From positions 1-50,721 of the forward strand of contig LJCV01000270.1 in NCBI GenBank assembly GCA_001298575.1: a DNA stretch of 50,721 nucleotides, read 5' to 3'. Both the position numbers and the translations under genes were made by a program. Position 1 is the first letter of the stretch. Each line of letters begins with the position of its first letter. The notes under the pieces were generated by a model. It was not told where the DNA came from and searched no databases. It saw only the letters and a list, made by a program, of their open reading frames with translations. The DNA is from Actinobacteria bacterium OK074. Lineage in GTDB: Bacteria; Actinomycetota; Actinomycetes; Streptomycetales; Streptomycetaceae. Below, in pieces: positions 17,173 through 24,553 of the stretch.

Positions 17173-17889
17173 TCAGCGGCTGACTTCGAGGTTCGTCAGA
17201 ACGAGCAGGGCGCGCAGGAGGTGGGTGGCGCGAGCGGGATCGGTGCGGAGCTTGGTGAGGATCCGCCAGTTCTTGAGGTGGGCGAAGCCGTGTTCGACCG
17301 GTGCGCGGCCAACGGCGATCACGCGGTTGGCGGTCTTCTGCCCGGGGGTGAGCTTGTGGGTGCGGCTGGGGTGGAAGCCGGTGACGATCACGGGATCGAG
17401 TACGTCGTTGTCCAGGCCGCGGAAGCCGAGGTCCGCCAGGGCCCCGAGGCCGGCGGCGCGCAGGTGGGCCAGGACGTGATCCTGGCGGGCTGCGGTGTTG
17501 TCGTGGGTGCGGCCGGGCCTGGCGGCGGATATCCAGATCGGTCGGCCCCTCTCGTCGGTCAGGGCGAGGAAGTGCAGGCCGTGATGGTGGTGTTTGCCAG
17601 AGTAATTCCGCCGGTCGGTCTTACCGGTGCGGCGCTGGGTGGCGATGAGGGTGCCGTCGATCAGGACCACCTCCCCGCCCTGCCTGGCGACCTTCTTCAG
17701 GGCGCGGTCCAGGCTCGGCACCTGCGCGGCGAGCAGGACGATCAGCTCGTCGCGCCAGCGGCGGACGGTCGACTCGGACACGTTGTTTCCGCCGGCCATG
17801 TCGGCCAGGCGCTGGTCGTGGCGCAGCATGGCCAGGACGATCACCGCGATCTTCCCGGTCGGCAGGATCCGCCACCTGGACCGAATCAC
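17173..17889 (-). CDS. IS5-type DDE transposase (N-terminus out of frame or lacking a start)
   Basis: A 238-residue open frame from GTG 17889. It shows HDQRLADMAGGNNVSESTVR (helix-turn-helix), VLIDGTLIATQRR (first Asp), ADLGFRGLDN (second Asp) and RAPVEHGFAHLKNWRIL (Glu): a complete DDE set of the IS5-related group with DDE_Tnp_4. Homology continues upstream of 17889 in the same frame (VYQCRLPLSTRTVNHLAELL) to about 17998, giving the usual length of about 275, but no ATG, GTG or TTG is available there before a stop. A GTG at 18007 (VTKTKKRAEDNLLA) opens the adjacent frame. A -1 slip at the A5 run near 17993 would join them; otherwise the gene is broken. It is close to the left terminal repeat. 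Confidence 0.8.
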   Translation of the reverse strand: MIRSRWRILPTGKIAVIVLAMLRHDQRLADMAGGNNVSESTVRRWRDELIVLLAAQVPSLDRALKKVARQGGEVVLIDGTLIATQRRTGKTDRRNYSGKHHHHGLHFLALTDERGRPIWISAARPGRTHDNTAARQDHVLAHLRAAGLGALADLGFRGLDNDVLDPVIVTGFHPSRTHKLTPGQKTANRVIAVGRAPVEHGFAHLKNWRILTKLRTDPARATHLLRALLVLTNLEVSR

Positions 17890-18070
17890 TTTCAGGTGGC
17901 GTCGCAGCAGCTCGGCGAGGTGGTTGACGGTGCGCGTGGACAGCGGCAGGCGGCACTGGTAGACAGGCGAGCAGGTTGTCCTCGGCGCGCTTTTTGGTTT
18001 TCGTCACACAATCCCAACGGTCGCCGGGGGCACCCCGGTTACGCCCGCGCCGCGCTGCTGCAGGCTCAGG

Positions 18071-18373
18071 TCACAAACGGGTGGTGAACCGGCCGTCGGG
18101 TAGTTTGCCCAGCCAGCCGCGATCGACGAGTCTGACCAGCTTCCCGCGCGGCGGCTCCAGCTTGGCCCGCACGCTGATGTCGATTCCCAACGCGTCGCCG
18201 ACCTGCCGGGCCATGACCGGACCGGCGGCCTGCCGCACGGCGGCGAGAATGCGCTGGTAGTCCGGCGGAAAAGTGGTCCGCACCTCCGCCAGCCGCTTGG
18301 CCAGCTGTTCTTCGAGTTCGTCCAGCTCCGCGCGCCGCGCGATGATCCGTTCCAGAAGCTCGGTATCCAGCAT
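18071..18373 (-). CDS. Small hypothetical protein: coiled coil plus winged-helix-like domain
   Basis: A 100-residue protein from ATG 18373. Residues 1-35 are a charged helix (ERIIARRAELDELEEQLAKR), probably a coiled coil. The rest (ILAAVRQAAGPVMARQVGDA to KLVRLVDRGWLGKLPDGRFT) resembles a degenerate winged helix, with a strand pair ending in RF. It is inside the mobile element, between the IS5-type transposase and a solo IS630 end. Proteins of this kind often accompany transposases in Streptomyces, but I know of no function. Codon usage is normal and it looks genuinely coding. Confidence 0.6.
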   Translation of the reverse strand: MLDTELLERIIARRAELDELEEQLAKRLAEVRTTFPPDYQRILAAVRQAAGPVMARQVGDALGIDISVRAKLEPPRGKLVRLVDRGWLGKLPDGRFTTRL

Positions 18374-18385
18374 GCACCGGGTCCT

Positions 18386-18480
18386 AGTGGCTTGTCACGC
18401 GGCCTTGGCCGGGTAATCGACCCGCTGGGCGTCGGCCAGCAGACGGCCTTCAAGATCTGATCTCGGAGATGGTCGTGGAC
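18386..18480 (+). mobile_element. Solo IS630-type end
   Basis: About 95 bases (AGTGGCTTGTCACGCGG onward, including AAGATCTGATCT) closely match, in inverted orientation, the transposase 5'-side end of the IS630 copy at about 21270-21366. No transposase coding is attached. It is the remnant of a second IS630 copy or of a rearrangement, so that IS630 ends now bracket the GlxA and epimerase genes. Confidence 0.7.
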
Positions 18481-18597
18481 GTCGACCCCCTGTAGGAGTG
18501 CGCTGGTCGGCGGACCATGAAGGCGCACGGTGCAACAGGTCGTGGCCCTCGTAGTGCGGACGGGGTGCCCCACCGCAGCGTGGTCATGCTTCCAACC

Positions 18598-19539
18598 TCA
18601 GCGGGAGGCACCAGCGGGCGCTCGGTTGAAGCTCGCGCGATAGGCCGTGGGAGTGAGTCCCACCCGGCCGACCATGTGCTTGCGGAGGGAGTCCGCGCTG
18701 CCCAGACCGCTCTTCTGGGCTACCTGATCCATGGGCAGCTCGGTGGTCTCCAGCAGCTCTCTGGCCCGGTCGATGCGCCGGTGCAGCAACCATTGGAGCG
18801 GGCTCAGCCCAGTCTCTGCGTGGAAGCGCCGGCTGAGGGTGCGCACGCTCATCTTGGCGTGACCGGCCAGGTCGGCCAGGGTGAGCGGGCGATCGAGGTG
18901 TTCGAGCGCCCAGACGCGAGTGAGGGCGAGAGAGGTGCCGCGCTCCAGCGGTAGCGGTGTCTCGATGAACTGGGACTGCCCGCCCGGGCGTACGGGAGGG
19001 ACGACGGCGAGCCGCGCCGCCGTGTTGGCGACCGCCGCGCCGTAGTCGACTCTGACCAGATGCAGGCACAGATCGATGGCGGCGGCTGCGCCCGCCGAGG
19101 TGAAGATGCCGCCGTCCTCGACGAAGAGGAGGTCGGGCTGCACATCGATGGACGGGAAGCGAGTGGCGAGGTCGCCGGCCAGGCCCCAGTGGGTCGTGGC
19201 GCGCAGTCCGTCGAGCAAGCCTGCTTGGGCCAGTACGAAAGCGCCCGTACACAGGGAGGCGATCCGCGCGCCGGTGGCCGCGGCTTTCCGCAGGGCGTCG
19301 AGGGCTTCCGTGGGAGCCTGCTCGCCACCGCTGCCGACAGCGATGACCGTGTCGGCGCCCTCAACCGCGTCCAGGCCGTCCGCCACCACGATGGCGGGGC
19401 CGTTGACGGTTGGCATCGGGCCGGGCCGCGCCGTACAGACGCGCACGTCGTAGTGCGGGACGCTGTTGAACACCATGAGCGGGATCGAGACGTCGAAGCT
19501 GAGCACGGGCGGCACGATGACTGCGGCGACGCGGTGCAT
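18598..19539 (-). CDS. GlxA-type AraC-family regulator (DJ-1/PfpI domain plus HTH)
   Basis: A 313-residue regulator. Residues about 1-170 are a DJ-1/PfpI amidotransferase-like domain (IASLCTGAFVLAQAGLLDGL with the nucleophile-elbow Cys, and THWGLAGDLATRFPSIDVQP). Residues about 205-305 hold two AraC helix-turn-helices (LADLAGHAKMSVRTLSRRFH, and QVAQKSGLGSADSLRKHMVG). Such proteins respond to small molecules and typically activate a neighbour. Start ATG 19539. It is divergent from an NAD-epimerase-like gene with 71 bases between, the probable shared control region and target. Both are passengers of the mobile element, bracketed by IS630 ends. Confidence 0.9.
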   Translation of the reverse strand: MHRVAAVIVPPVLSFDVSIPLMVFNSVPHYDVRVCTARPGPMPTVNGPAIVVADGLDAVEGADTVIAVGSGGEQAPTEALDALRKAAATGARIASLCTGAFVLAQAGLLDGLRATTHWGLAGDLATRFPSIDVQPDLLFVEDGGIFTSAGAAAAIDLCLHLVRVDYGAAVANTAARLAVVPPVRPGGQSQFIETPLPLERGTSLALTRVWALEHLDRPLTLADLAGHAKMSVRTLSRRFHAETGLSPLQWLLHRRIDRARELLETTELPMDQVAQKSGLGSADSLRKHMVGRVGLTPTAYRASFNRAPAGASR

Positions 19540-19610
19540 GGCTAGATCCTCCGGATGGTTGGCATTCTGGCCACTATCCTACGAGGCCGTGGAGCGGCAC
19601 CGTAATCGGC

Positions 19611-20501
19611 ATGAAATCTCATGTGATCGTGGGCCGCGGGGCCGCCGCGTCGAAGACCGCTCTGCTGCTGGCCGAGGACGGCGAGCGGGTGCGAATGATC
19701 AGCCGAACCGGCGGCGGGCCCGACCACCCGCTCATCGACAAGGTCGCCGCGGACGCGACCGACACCGACCGGCTCACCGAGCTGGCAGAGGGGGCGGACA
19801 CGCTGTTCACCACTGCCGCGCCGCCGTACCACCTCTGGCCTGAGCAGTTTCCGATCTTGTCGGCGTCGCTCCTCGGTGCGGTGAAGCGGACTGGGGTCGC
19901 GTACGTCATGCTCGGCAATCTCTACGCCTATGGGCCGGTAAGTGGGCCGATCACGCCGGACCTCTCCCTGGCCGCGACTGGCCCCAAGGGGCGGGCCAGG
20001 GCGCGGGTATGGGAGGAGGCTGCGGCTTCAGGGGTGAAGGTCACCGAAGTGCGGGCCGCCCAGTTCTACGGCGCCGGCGCCGTCTCGGTGTTCAGCCTCA
20101 TGGTGCAGCGGCAGGTGATGGAAGGCCAGCTGGTCCTGGTGCCGCAAGAGCTCGACGTGCCGCACGGTTACTCGGCGGTCGGCGACACCGCACGCACGCT
20201 GGTCGCCGCGAGCCGCAGCGAGCAGGCGTACGGCCGGGCCTGGCACGTACCCACCGCGACCCTGTCGGTGCGGGAACTGGCCGTGCGACTGGCCGAACTC
20301 GCGGGAGCACCGGAACCGCGGATGGAAGAGATGACCGAACGCGACCTGACCCTGCTCGCGTTCACGGAACCGTTCTGGGCGGAGATGCACGAAGTACTCA
20401 CCAAGCCCGGCGAGCCGTTCGTCGTCGACTACTCTGAGACTGAGAAGACCTTTGGCGTGAGCGCCACCCCGGTGAACGACGTGCTCCGGGAAGTGATCTA
20501 A
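19611..20501 (+). CDS. NAD-dependent epimerase/dehydratase family protein (atypical SDR)
   Basis: A 296-residue extended/atypical SDR, like NmrA- or epimerase-type proteins. The N-terminal dinucleotide loop reads VGRGAAASKTALLLAEDGER, where relatives have GAGxxGxxxA; one glycine is replaced by alanine, so cofactor binding may be altered. FTTAAPPYHLWPEQFP, VMLGNLYAYGP (Tyr) and EVRAAQFYGAGA follow the usual pattern. It is divergent from the GlxA-type regulator and ends (TAA 20499-20501) exactly at the IS630 left end, so the insertion kept the reading frame intact. Substrate unknown. Confidence 0.85.
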   Translation: MKSHVIVGRGAAASKTALLLAEDGERVRMISRTGGGPDHPLIDKVAADATDTDRLTELAEGADTLFTTAAPPYHLWPEQFPILSASLLGAVKRTGVAYVMLGNLYAYGPVSGPITPDLSLAATGPKGRARARVWEEAAASGVKVTEVRAAQFYGAGAVSVFSLMVQRQVMEGQLVLVPQELDVPHGYSAVGDTARTLVAASRSEQAYGRAWHVPTATLSVRELAVRLAELAGAPEPRMEEMTERDLTLLAFTEPFWAEMHEVLTKPGEPFVVDYSETEKTFGVSATPVNDVLREVI

Positions 20502-21366
20502 CGGCTTGTCACGCGGCCTTGGCCGGGTATTCGGTCCATGACCGGATCGGCGAATCGGTGCCGTTGAGTGCGACGGAGCGCAGGGCGGCGAACTCGGCCT
20601 CGATCCGGTTCAGTCAGGAGCCGTAGGTCGGCAGGAAGACCAACTCGACCTCGTGGTCGGCTGCCCAGGTGCGGACCTTGGCGTGCTCGTGCGGGGAGAA
20701 GTTGTCCAGCACCACATACAGCTTCTGACCGGGCCGGCGGGCACGCAGAGCCTTGAGGAGGTCGAGGAACATCCGCCACCGCTTGCGTGGGCGGATGCGG
20801 CAGTACAGCTTGGCGGTGGCCAGATCGAGGGCGGCGAGCATCTGTCTCACGCCGCCGTGGCGGTTGTAGGTGGCCCGCAGCCTGCGAGGACGCCTCACCG
20901 GCCCCCACGCCTTGCCCTTGCGGGGCATCAGGTTCAGCGGCCCGAACTCATCGACGCGTATCACCCGCCCGTCGGCGGGCGGGGTGTCGTACAACGCCAG
21001 GACGCGGTGCATCTGGGCGATGAACTCCGGGTCGGTGGAAGCCTTCCACGTGGTGGTGGTCTTCCAGTCGGCAGGGGACGTCCGAGCGATCAGGCAGATG
21101 TGCTCGCGCACCTCGTCACTGATCGTCTTGGGGCGTTCCCCGCTCCATTTTGGGTCCAGCAAGACCAGCCCCTGCTCGTTGAAGGCGTGGATGACGTCTC
21201 GGATGTAGCCTCGCTGACCTGCATCAGCACGGTGATGTCCTTGACGGTCCGACCTTGGGCGGACATCAGCACCACGATCGCACCTCCAAGATCAGATCTT
21301 GGAGACAGTCTGCCGCCCAACGACCAGCAGGTCGATTACCTGGCCAGGGCTGCGTGACGAGCCACT
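20502..21366 (-). mobile_element. IS630-family insertion sequence, decayed
   Basis: Ends share the inverted motif GGCTTGTCACGCGGCC (20503 region) and its counterpart ending CGTGACGAGCCACT at 21366. The single transposase gene is broken (see the pseudogene entry). TA duplications expected for IS630 are not clear on both sides, which fits later rearrangement. Confidence 0.75.
20509..21320 (-). pseudogene. IS630-family transposase, nonsense, frameshift and deletion
   Basis: Three lesions are visible. The N-terminal frame IVVLMSAQGRTVKDITVLMQ, then VSE, loses one base before GYIRDVIHAFNEQGLVLLDP. The part between RTSPADW and TTTTWKASTDPEFIAQ lacks about 35-40 residues found in relatives. Finally VVLDNFSPHEHAKVRTW to FLPTYGS is followed by TGA at 20614-20616, where the family has Trp (TYGSWLNRIEAEF). 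The frame continues LNRIEAEFAALRSVALNGTD to the real stop at 20509. DDE residues are in RVDEFGPL and VVLDNFSPH; the final Glu is in RIEAEF, after the stop. No active enzyme is expected. Confidence 0.85.
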
Positions 21367-21467
21367 GGAAGGCCGGCCGGTCACGGTGAGTGCGAACCGA
21401 CAAGCTGGTTCCGGAATGAGAGATGGCGGTCCTCGAACTGACAAAGACGCGCCAAGCGTCGCTCGGC

Positions 21468-21983
21468 TTAAAGCACACGCTGGTAGCGGAACTCCGTGAG
21501 CGTGATCCCGTCGTAGACGTCGTCCTGAGTCGCACCGTCAGCCTGATAGCCGGCCCGTTCGTAGAAGCGCTGGGCTCGTTGGTTGTCACACAGAACCCAC
21601 AAAGCCGCCGCCTCGAAGCCCTGGCCCTTCATCTGAGCATGAGCCTCACCCAGGAGGATCCGGCCGATGCCCTGGCCCATCAGATCCGGCGAGATGTACA
21701 GGGCGTAGACCTCACCGACGCGTCCCGGACCGGGCACCTCACTTCGACACGGCCCGAAGCAGATCCACCCCACCGGGCCACGGTCACCGAGCGCCACAAG
21801 ATCTCGTGACTTTCGTCCGGGTTGAGAAAACCACTGCCGCCTTTGACTGGCATCACCTTCCACCGTCATGGCGTCCAAATACGTCCGGGGAACGACGCCG
21901 GCGTACGCCGCCTGCCATCCTCGGACTCGGATCGTCGAAACGGCCTCGATGTCGGCCGCATCCATCTCCCTCACGTGCACCAT
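21468..21983 (-). CDS. GNAT-family N-acetyltransferase
   Basis: A 171-residue GNAT protein. MVHVREMDAADIEAVSTIRV is the usual N-terminal strand-helix; VYALYISPDLMGQGIGRILL is motif A with the Q/RxxGxG-type acetyl-CoA loop (MGQGIGR); LWVLCDNQRAQRFYERAGY is motif B. It acetylates an amine or peptide N-terminus; the substrate cannot be read. It is intact, the last gene inside the mobile element, with its start only 28 bases from the right terminal repeat. Its promoter must lie in the repeat or in the interrupted amidohydrolase gene. A resistance role for such passengers is possible but only inferred. Confidence 0.88.
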   Translation of the reverse strand: MVHVREMDAADIEAVSTIRVRGWQAAYAGVVPRTYLDAMTVEGDASQRRQWFSQPGRKSRDLVALGDRGPVGWICFGPCRSEVPGPGRVGEVYALYISPDLMGQGIGRILLGEAHAQMKGQGFEAAALWVLCDNQRAQRFYERAGYQADGATQDDVYDGITLTEFRYQRVL

Positions 21984-22010
21984 CGCGCCACCGTCATGGC
22001 ACAGGTACCT

Positions 22011-22037
22011 CCTGCGACTTCAAGTTGGCGAAGGCTC
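22011..22037 (-). repeat. Right terminal inverted repeat of the 5-kb element
   Basis: The reverse complement starts GAGCCTTCGCCAACTTGAAG and matches the left repeat except for one base. Directly followed by AGT, the target duplication. Confidence 0.9.
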
Positions 22038-22774
22038 AGTCCGGCACCGTCGGGGGTCATGAAGGTGAAGTGCTCGATGGTGTCGAAGCCGGCGTCGATC
22101 ACATCCCCGATCGCGTCGGCGGCATGGACGTGCGCGACCGCGCTGAGCCCGAGACGATGCGCCTCCTCGGCGATCAGCCGCAGATCTGCCGGACCGTCCT
22201 GCTGGTGCAGGGGGCTGGAGCCGGGCGTCATGCTGCCACCGTCGGCCATCACCTTCACCACGCCACATCCACGCTCGGTCCGCTCGCGCAGCGCGGCCAG
22301 CAGCGCGTCGGCTCCCTCGGCCTCGCCGCCAAGGAAGTGGCAGTGGCCGCCGCGGGTGGTGATCGGCGGACCGGCGGCGATGACCTCGGGGCGCCGGCTG
22401 GGCGGCACCTGGTCACGGAGGGCGAGGGCGAGGTAGTCGCGGTCGCCGAGATCCCGGACTGTGGTGACGCCGGTCCGCAGTGCGGTCGCCGCCGCGGTGC
22501 GGGCGGTGTCGAGGATGGTGCCGGGGTCGCCGTTCGTGACGTGGGCCACGGCATCCGTGCTCGCGTCCCAGCACAGGTGGACGTGCGCGTCCACCAGCCC
22601 CGGAAGCAGCCATGCCTCCGCTCCGAAATCGGTGACGGTGGCGTACTCCGGCGGGACCGCTCCCGTGAAGTCCACGTCCCGGATCAGACCGTGCTCGATC
22701 AGCACCAGGCCAGGCCCTCTGGTCTGGACGCCGTCGAAGACATTCCCGGCTCTGAGTACATGAAGTTCGCTCAG
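22038..22774 (-). pseudogene. Amidohydrolase, 5' half (split by the 5-kb element)
   Basis: N-terminal half of an imidazolonepropionase-like amidohydrolase: LSELHVLRAGNVFDGVQTRG, LIEHGLIRDVDFTG, the metal motif GLVDAHVHLCWD, GVTTVRDLGD, VVKVMADGGSMTPGS, AHVHAADAIGDVIDAGFDTI, EHFTFMTPDGAGL, then the element border. The remaining half is at 16619-17070. The start is uncertain: CTG 22774 begins the homology, with no ATG or GTG in frame nearby, while a later start lies at 22705. The intact protein would be about 400 residues, a cytosolic metal hydrolase of a cyclic amide or dipeptide-like substrate. Confidence 0.85.
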
Positions 22775-22960
22775 CGGCGCTGTGCTCTTTACTCTTTCGT
22801 CCGGAGTGGGCGGACGGCGGCTGTGTGGGGGTGGGCCACGAGAGACTCCGGCTCACCGGCGGCCGAACCATGTCCATCTCTGCCGCCGGGAACCGGGGTA
22901 CGTCTTTTGTCACAGGTTGTTCGGAGTGGTCTGGTGAATTGACTCCGCCTGGGTGGGCGG

Positions 22961-23725
22961 TCAGACGGTGATGCCGCCGTCGACGTTCCAGTTGGTGCCG
23001 GTGATGAAGTGGGCTTCGGGGCCGGCGAGGTAGGCGACGGCGCTGGCGATGTCGGCGGGCTGGGCGAAGTGGTCGAGCGGCATGAGCTGCTTCAGGGATT
23101 CCGCGTACGGGCCGGAGTCGGGGGTCATGTCCGTAGTGGTGGGGCCGGGCTGCACGTTGTTGACGGTGATGCCGCGCGGACCGAGTTCGCGGGCCAGGCC
23201 GCGGGTGAGACCGGCGACGGCGGCCTTGGTCAGGGCGTAGACGGTTGCGTGGGGGAAGGGGACGCGGTCGACGATGACGCTGCCGATGGTGATGATGCGA
23301 CCGCCCTGGCCGAGGTGGGGAGCGGCGGCCTGGACGGCGCTGAACACGCCCCGGACGTTGACCGCGATGATCCGGTCGAACTCCGCCAGCGGGAAGTCCT
23401 CGATCGGCGCGGCGTGGGAGATGCCGGCGTTGTTGACGAGGATGTCCAGTGCGCCGAAGTGCTGTGTGGTGCGGCTGACCGCGTCCCGGACGGCTTCGTG
23501 GTCCGCGTTGTCCGCCTGCACGGCCAGGGCACCCGTCGCCTCGGCCACGGCGTCGGCCTGTTCCTTGGCGTTGGCGTAGGTGAAGGCGACGTGGGCGCCG
23601 TCGGCGGTCAGACGACGCACGATCGCGGCACCGATGCCCCGGGACCCGCCCGTGACCAGGGCGGTCTTGCCGTCGAGCGGACGCAGGCCGGATCGGGTAG
23701 TGCCGGGGGCGGGCTGAGTGCTCAC
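22961..23725 (-). CDS. SDR family oxidoreductase, copy 2 of a duplicated module
   Basis: A 254-residue classical SDR, paralogue of 11344-12108 with the same length and layout: TGGSRGIG (25-32), NNAG (98-101), Ser149, Tyr163, Lys167. Differences cluster around the substrate loop (VIVDRVPFPHAT here against VSADRAPQPGIT there, and the stretch after PDSGP), so the two may act on different substrates. GTG 23725 with GGAG upstream. The duplication continues upstream through the operator at 23762 and downstream for about ten bases (GGGTGGGCGGTCAGACGG spans the stop in both copies). It stands alone; the hydrolase and NTF2 partners of copy 1 are not duplicated. Confidence 0.9.
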   Translation of the reverse strand: MSTQPAPGTTRSGLRPLDGKTALVTGGSRGIGAAIVRRLTADGAHVAFTYANAKEQADAVAEATGALAVQADNADHEAVRDAVSRTTQHFGALDILVNNAGISHAAPIEDFPLAEFDRIIAVNVRGVFSAVQAAAPHLGQGGRIITIGSVIVDRVPFPHATVYALTKAAVAGLTRGLARELGPRGITVNNVQPGPTTTDMTPDSGPYAESLKQLMPLDHFAQPADIASAVAYLAGPEAHFITGTNWNVDGGITV

Positions 23726-23761
23726 AGAGGGGGCTCCGATTTCTTCAGTACTACACTTCCG

Positions 23762-23778
23762 AACCGAACTGTTCGGTT
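23762..23778. promoter_or_regulatory. TetR-type operator, copy 3 (perfect palindrome)
   Basis: AACCGAACTGTTCGGTT is a perfect 17-base palindrome (8-bp arms around a central T), 37 bases before the SDR start. It is part of the shared block 23755-23860. The block ends at ATGCCCAGC (23858), the start of the tetR gene in copy 2, but here unrelated sequence follows. Confidence 0.75.
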
Positions 23779-23857
23779 ACTCTAACTACGATGACACTAA
23801 CCTGAGCAACCAACAAGATCCCTCCGTGGCGGCGCACGTTTTCTCTAGGATGCTCCG

Positions 23858-23966
23858 ATGCCCAGCGCTGCTGATGGTGGCCGAACTGGTCAGCAATGCG
23901 GTGCCACGGTGGCGGAGTGACCGGCTTCGGGCTGCGGTCCGGACCAGGCGCCGTCCACGTCGTCGG
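23858..23966 (+). pseudogene. tetR start codon fused to an RsbW-like ATPase fragment
   Basis: After the three codons (ATGCCCAGC) shared with tetR at 15679, the sequence switches to LLMVAELVSNAV. After a frame change it reads HGGGVTGFGLRSGPGAVHVV. This matches the N-box region of HATPase_c anti-sigma-factor-like proteins (ELVTNAVRHGG). It marks a deletion junction: the regulator copy was lost and a piece of an unrelated gene joined in. Confidence 0.5.
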
Positions 23967-23967
23967 C

Positions 23968-24345
23968 TCAGCCGACGGGCTGGTCAGCGGCTTGGAGGGA
24001 GGGGCCGTACTGGTTGGCGCCCGGGGTGCTGTCGACCGTCATGCCCAGGAGGTAGACGATGGGGCCGATGGCCGGGATCAGGGCGATGAGCATGTGCCAT
24101 CCGGACTTGCCGGTGTCGTGCAACCGGCGGACGGAGACGCTCAGCATCGGCACGACGAACGGCAGCAGGGAGACGCTGAGCAACGGAGCCTCGATCGCGA
24201 AGCTGACCCCGGCGATCACGGCGGCGGCGCCCGTGTACAGCAAGGAGAACCACCAGTACTCCGCGCGCCGTGCGCGGCCGGAGAACGTGGCGAACTTGGA
24301 GGTCAGGCACGTGCGTGCCGCATCGGTGAACGACATGCTGGTCAC
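23968..24345 (-). CDS. DUF805 family membrane protein
   Basis: A 125-residue DUF805 (YhaH/YhaI-like) integral membrane protein. It has FSGRARRAEYWWFSLLYTGA, the family's arginine/WWF signature, three hydrophobic helices (about 30-50, 55-72, 90-108), RRLHDTGKSGWHMLIALIPA, and a short cytosolic tail. GTG 24345 is preferred because AAAGGA is well spaced before it; ATG 24336 is an alternative. The leader and first codons (GAAAGGAYCGCYGTGACCAG) closely match those of the SDR at 25637, suggesting shared ancestry of the 5' ends. Function unknown; inner membrane. Confidence 0.88.
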   Translation of the reverse strand: MTSMSFTDAARTCLTSKFATFSGRARRAEYWWFSLLYTGAAAVIAGVSFAIEAPLLSVSLLPFVVPMLSVSVRRLHDTGKSGWHMLIALIPAIGPIVYLLGMTVDSTPGANQYGPSLQAADQPVG

Positions 24346-24364
24346 GGCGGTCCTTTCGTAGAAG

Positions 24365-24553
24365 TGTCACGGGGGCGGTGGTGTCGTGGACGCTGATCGG
24401 GATGTCCGGCTCGTAGACCGGCAGGCCGCCTCGCACCGCTGCCCCGCCCATGGCGCGCAGCTCACGGACGTCGGCGAACGACACGTCGCCGAACGGCCCG
24501 TCGGGGAACAGGTCGAGCCAGGGCGTGATCTCGGGGTCGTACGCGTAGGCCAT
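24365..24553 (-). pseudogene. N-terminal remnant of an alpha/beta-hydrolase (esterase)
   Basis: From ATG 24553 (GGGGAGGCTTC upstream) the frame reads MAYAYDPEITPWLDLFPDGP, DVRELRAMGGAAVRGGLPVY, PDIPISVHD. This resembles the start of hormone-sensitive-lipase-type esterases (pre-core helices and the first strand). The homology stops near 24365, just before the DUF805 gene, and no HGGG or catalytic Ser remains. A truncated gene. Confidence 0.6.

Larger units (their letters stand above)
17071..22037. mobile_element. 4,967-bp passenger-carrying insertion element
   Basis: Bounded by 27-bp terminal inverted repeats (17071-17097 and 22011-22037, one mismatch, starting GAGCCTTCGCC) and flanked by a 3-bp direct duplication AGT (17068-17070 and 22038-22040). 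It sits inside an amidohydrolase gene whose frame is restored when the element and one AGT are removed. Contents in order: IS5-type transposase, winged-helix-like protein, solo IS630 end, GlxA-type regulator, NAD-epimerase-like gene, decayed IS630, GNAT acetyltransferase. The transposase lies 75 bases from the left repeat, as in an IS. The GNAT starts 28 bases from the right repeat. Either an IS that took up passenger genes, or a composite transposon. Confidence 0.85.

Noticed and set aside
17071..18067. IS5-type element ending near 18067 with its own right terminal repeat
   Set aside because: GAGCCT occurs on the minus strand at 18067, but only six bases match the left repeat and no target duplication follows. 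The 27-bp match at 22011-22037 is far better.
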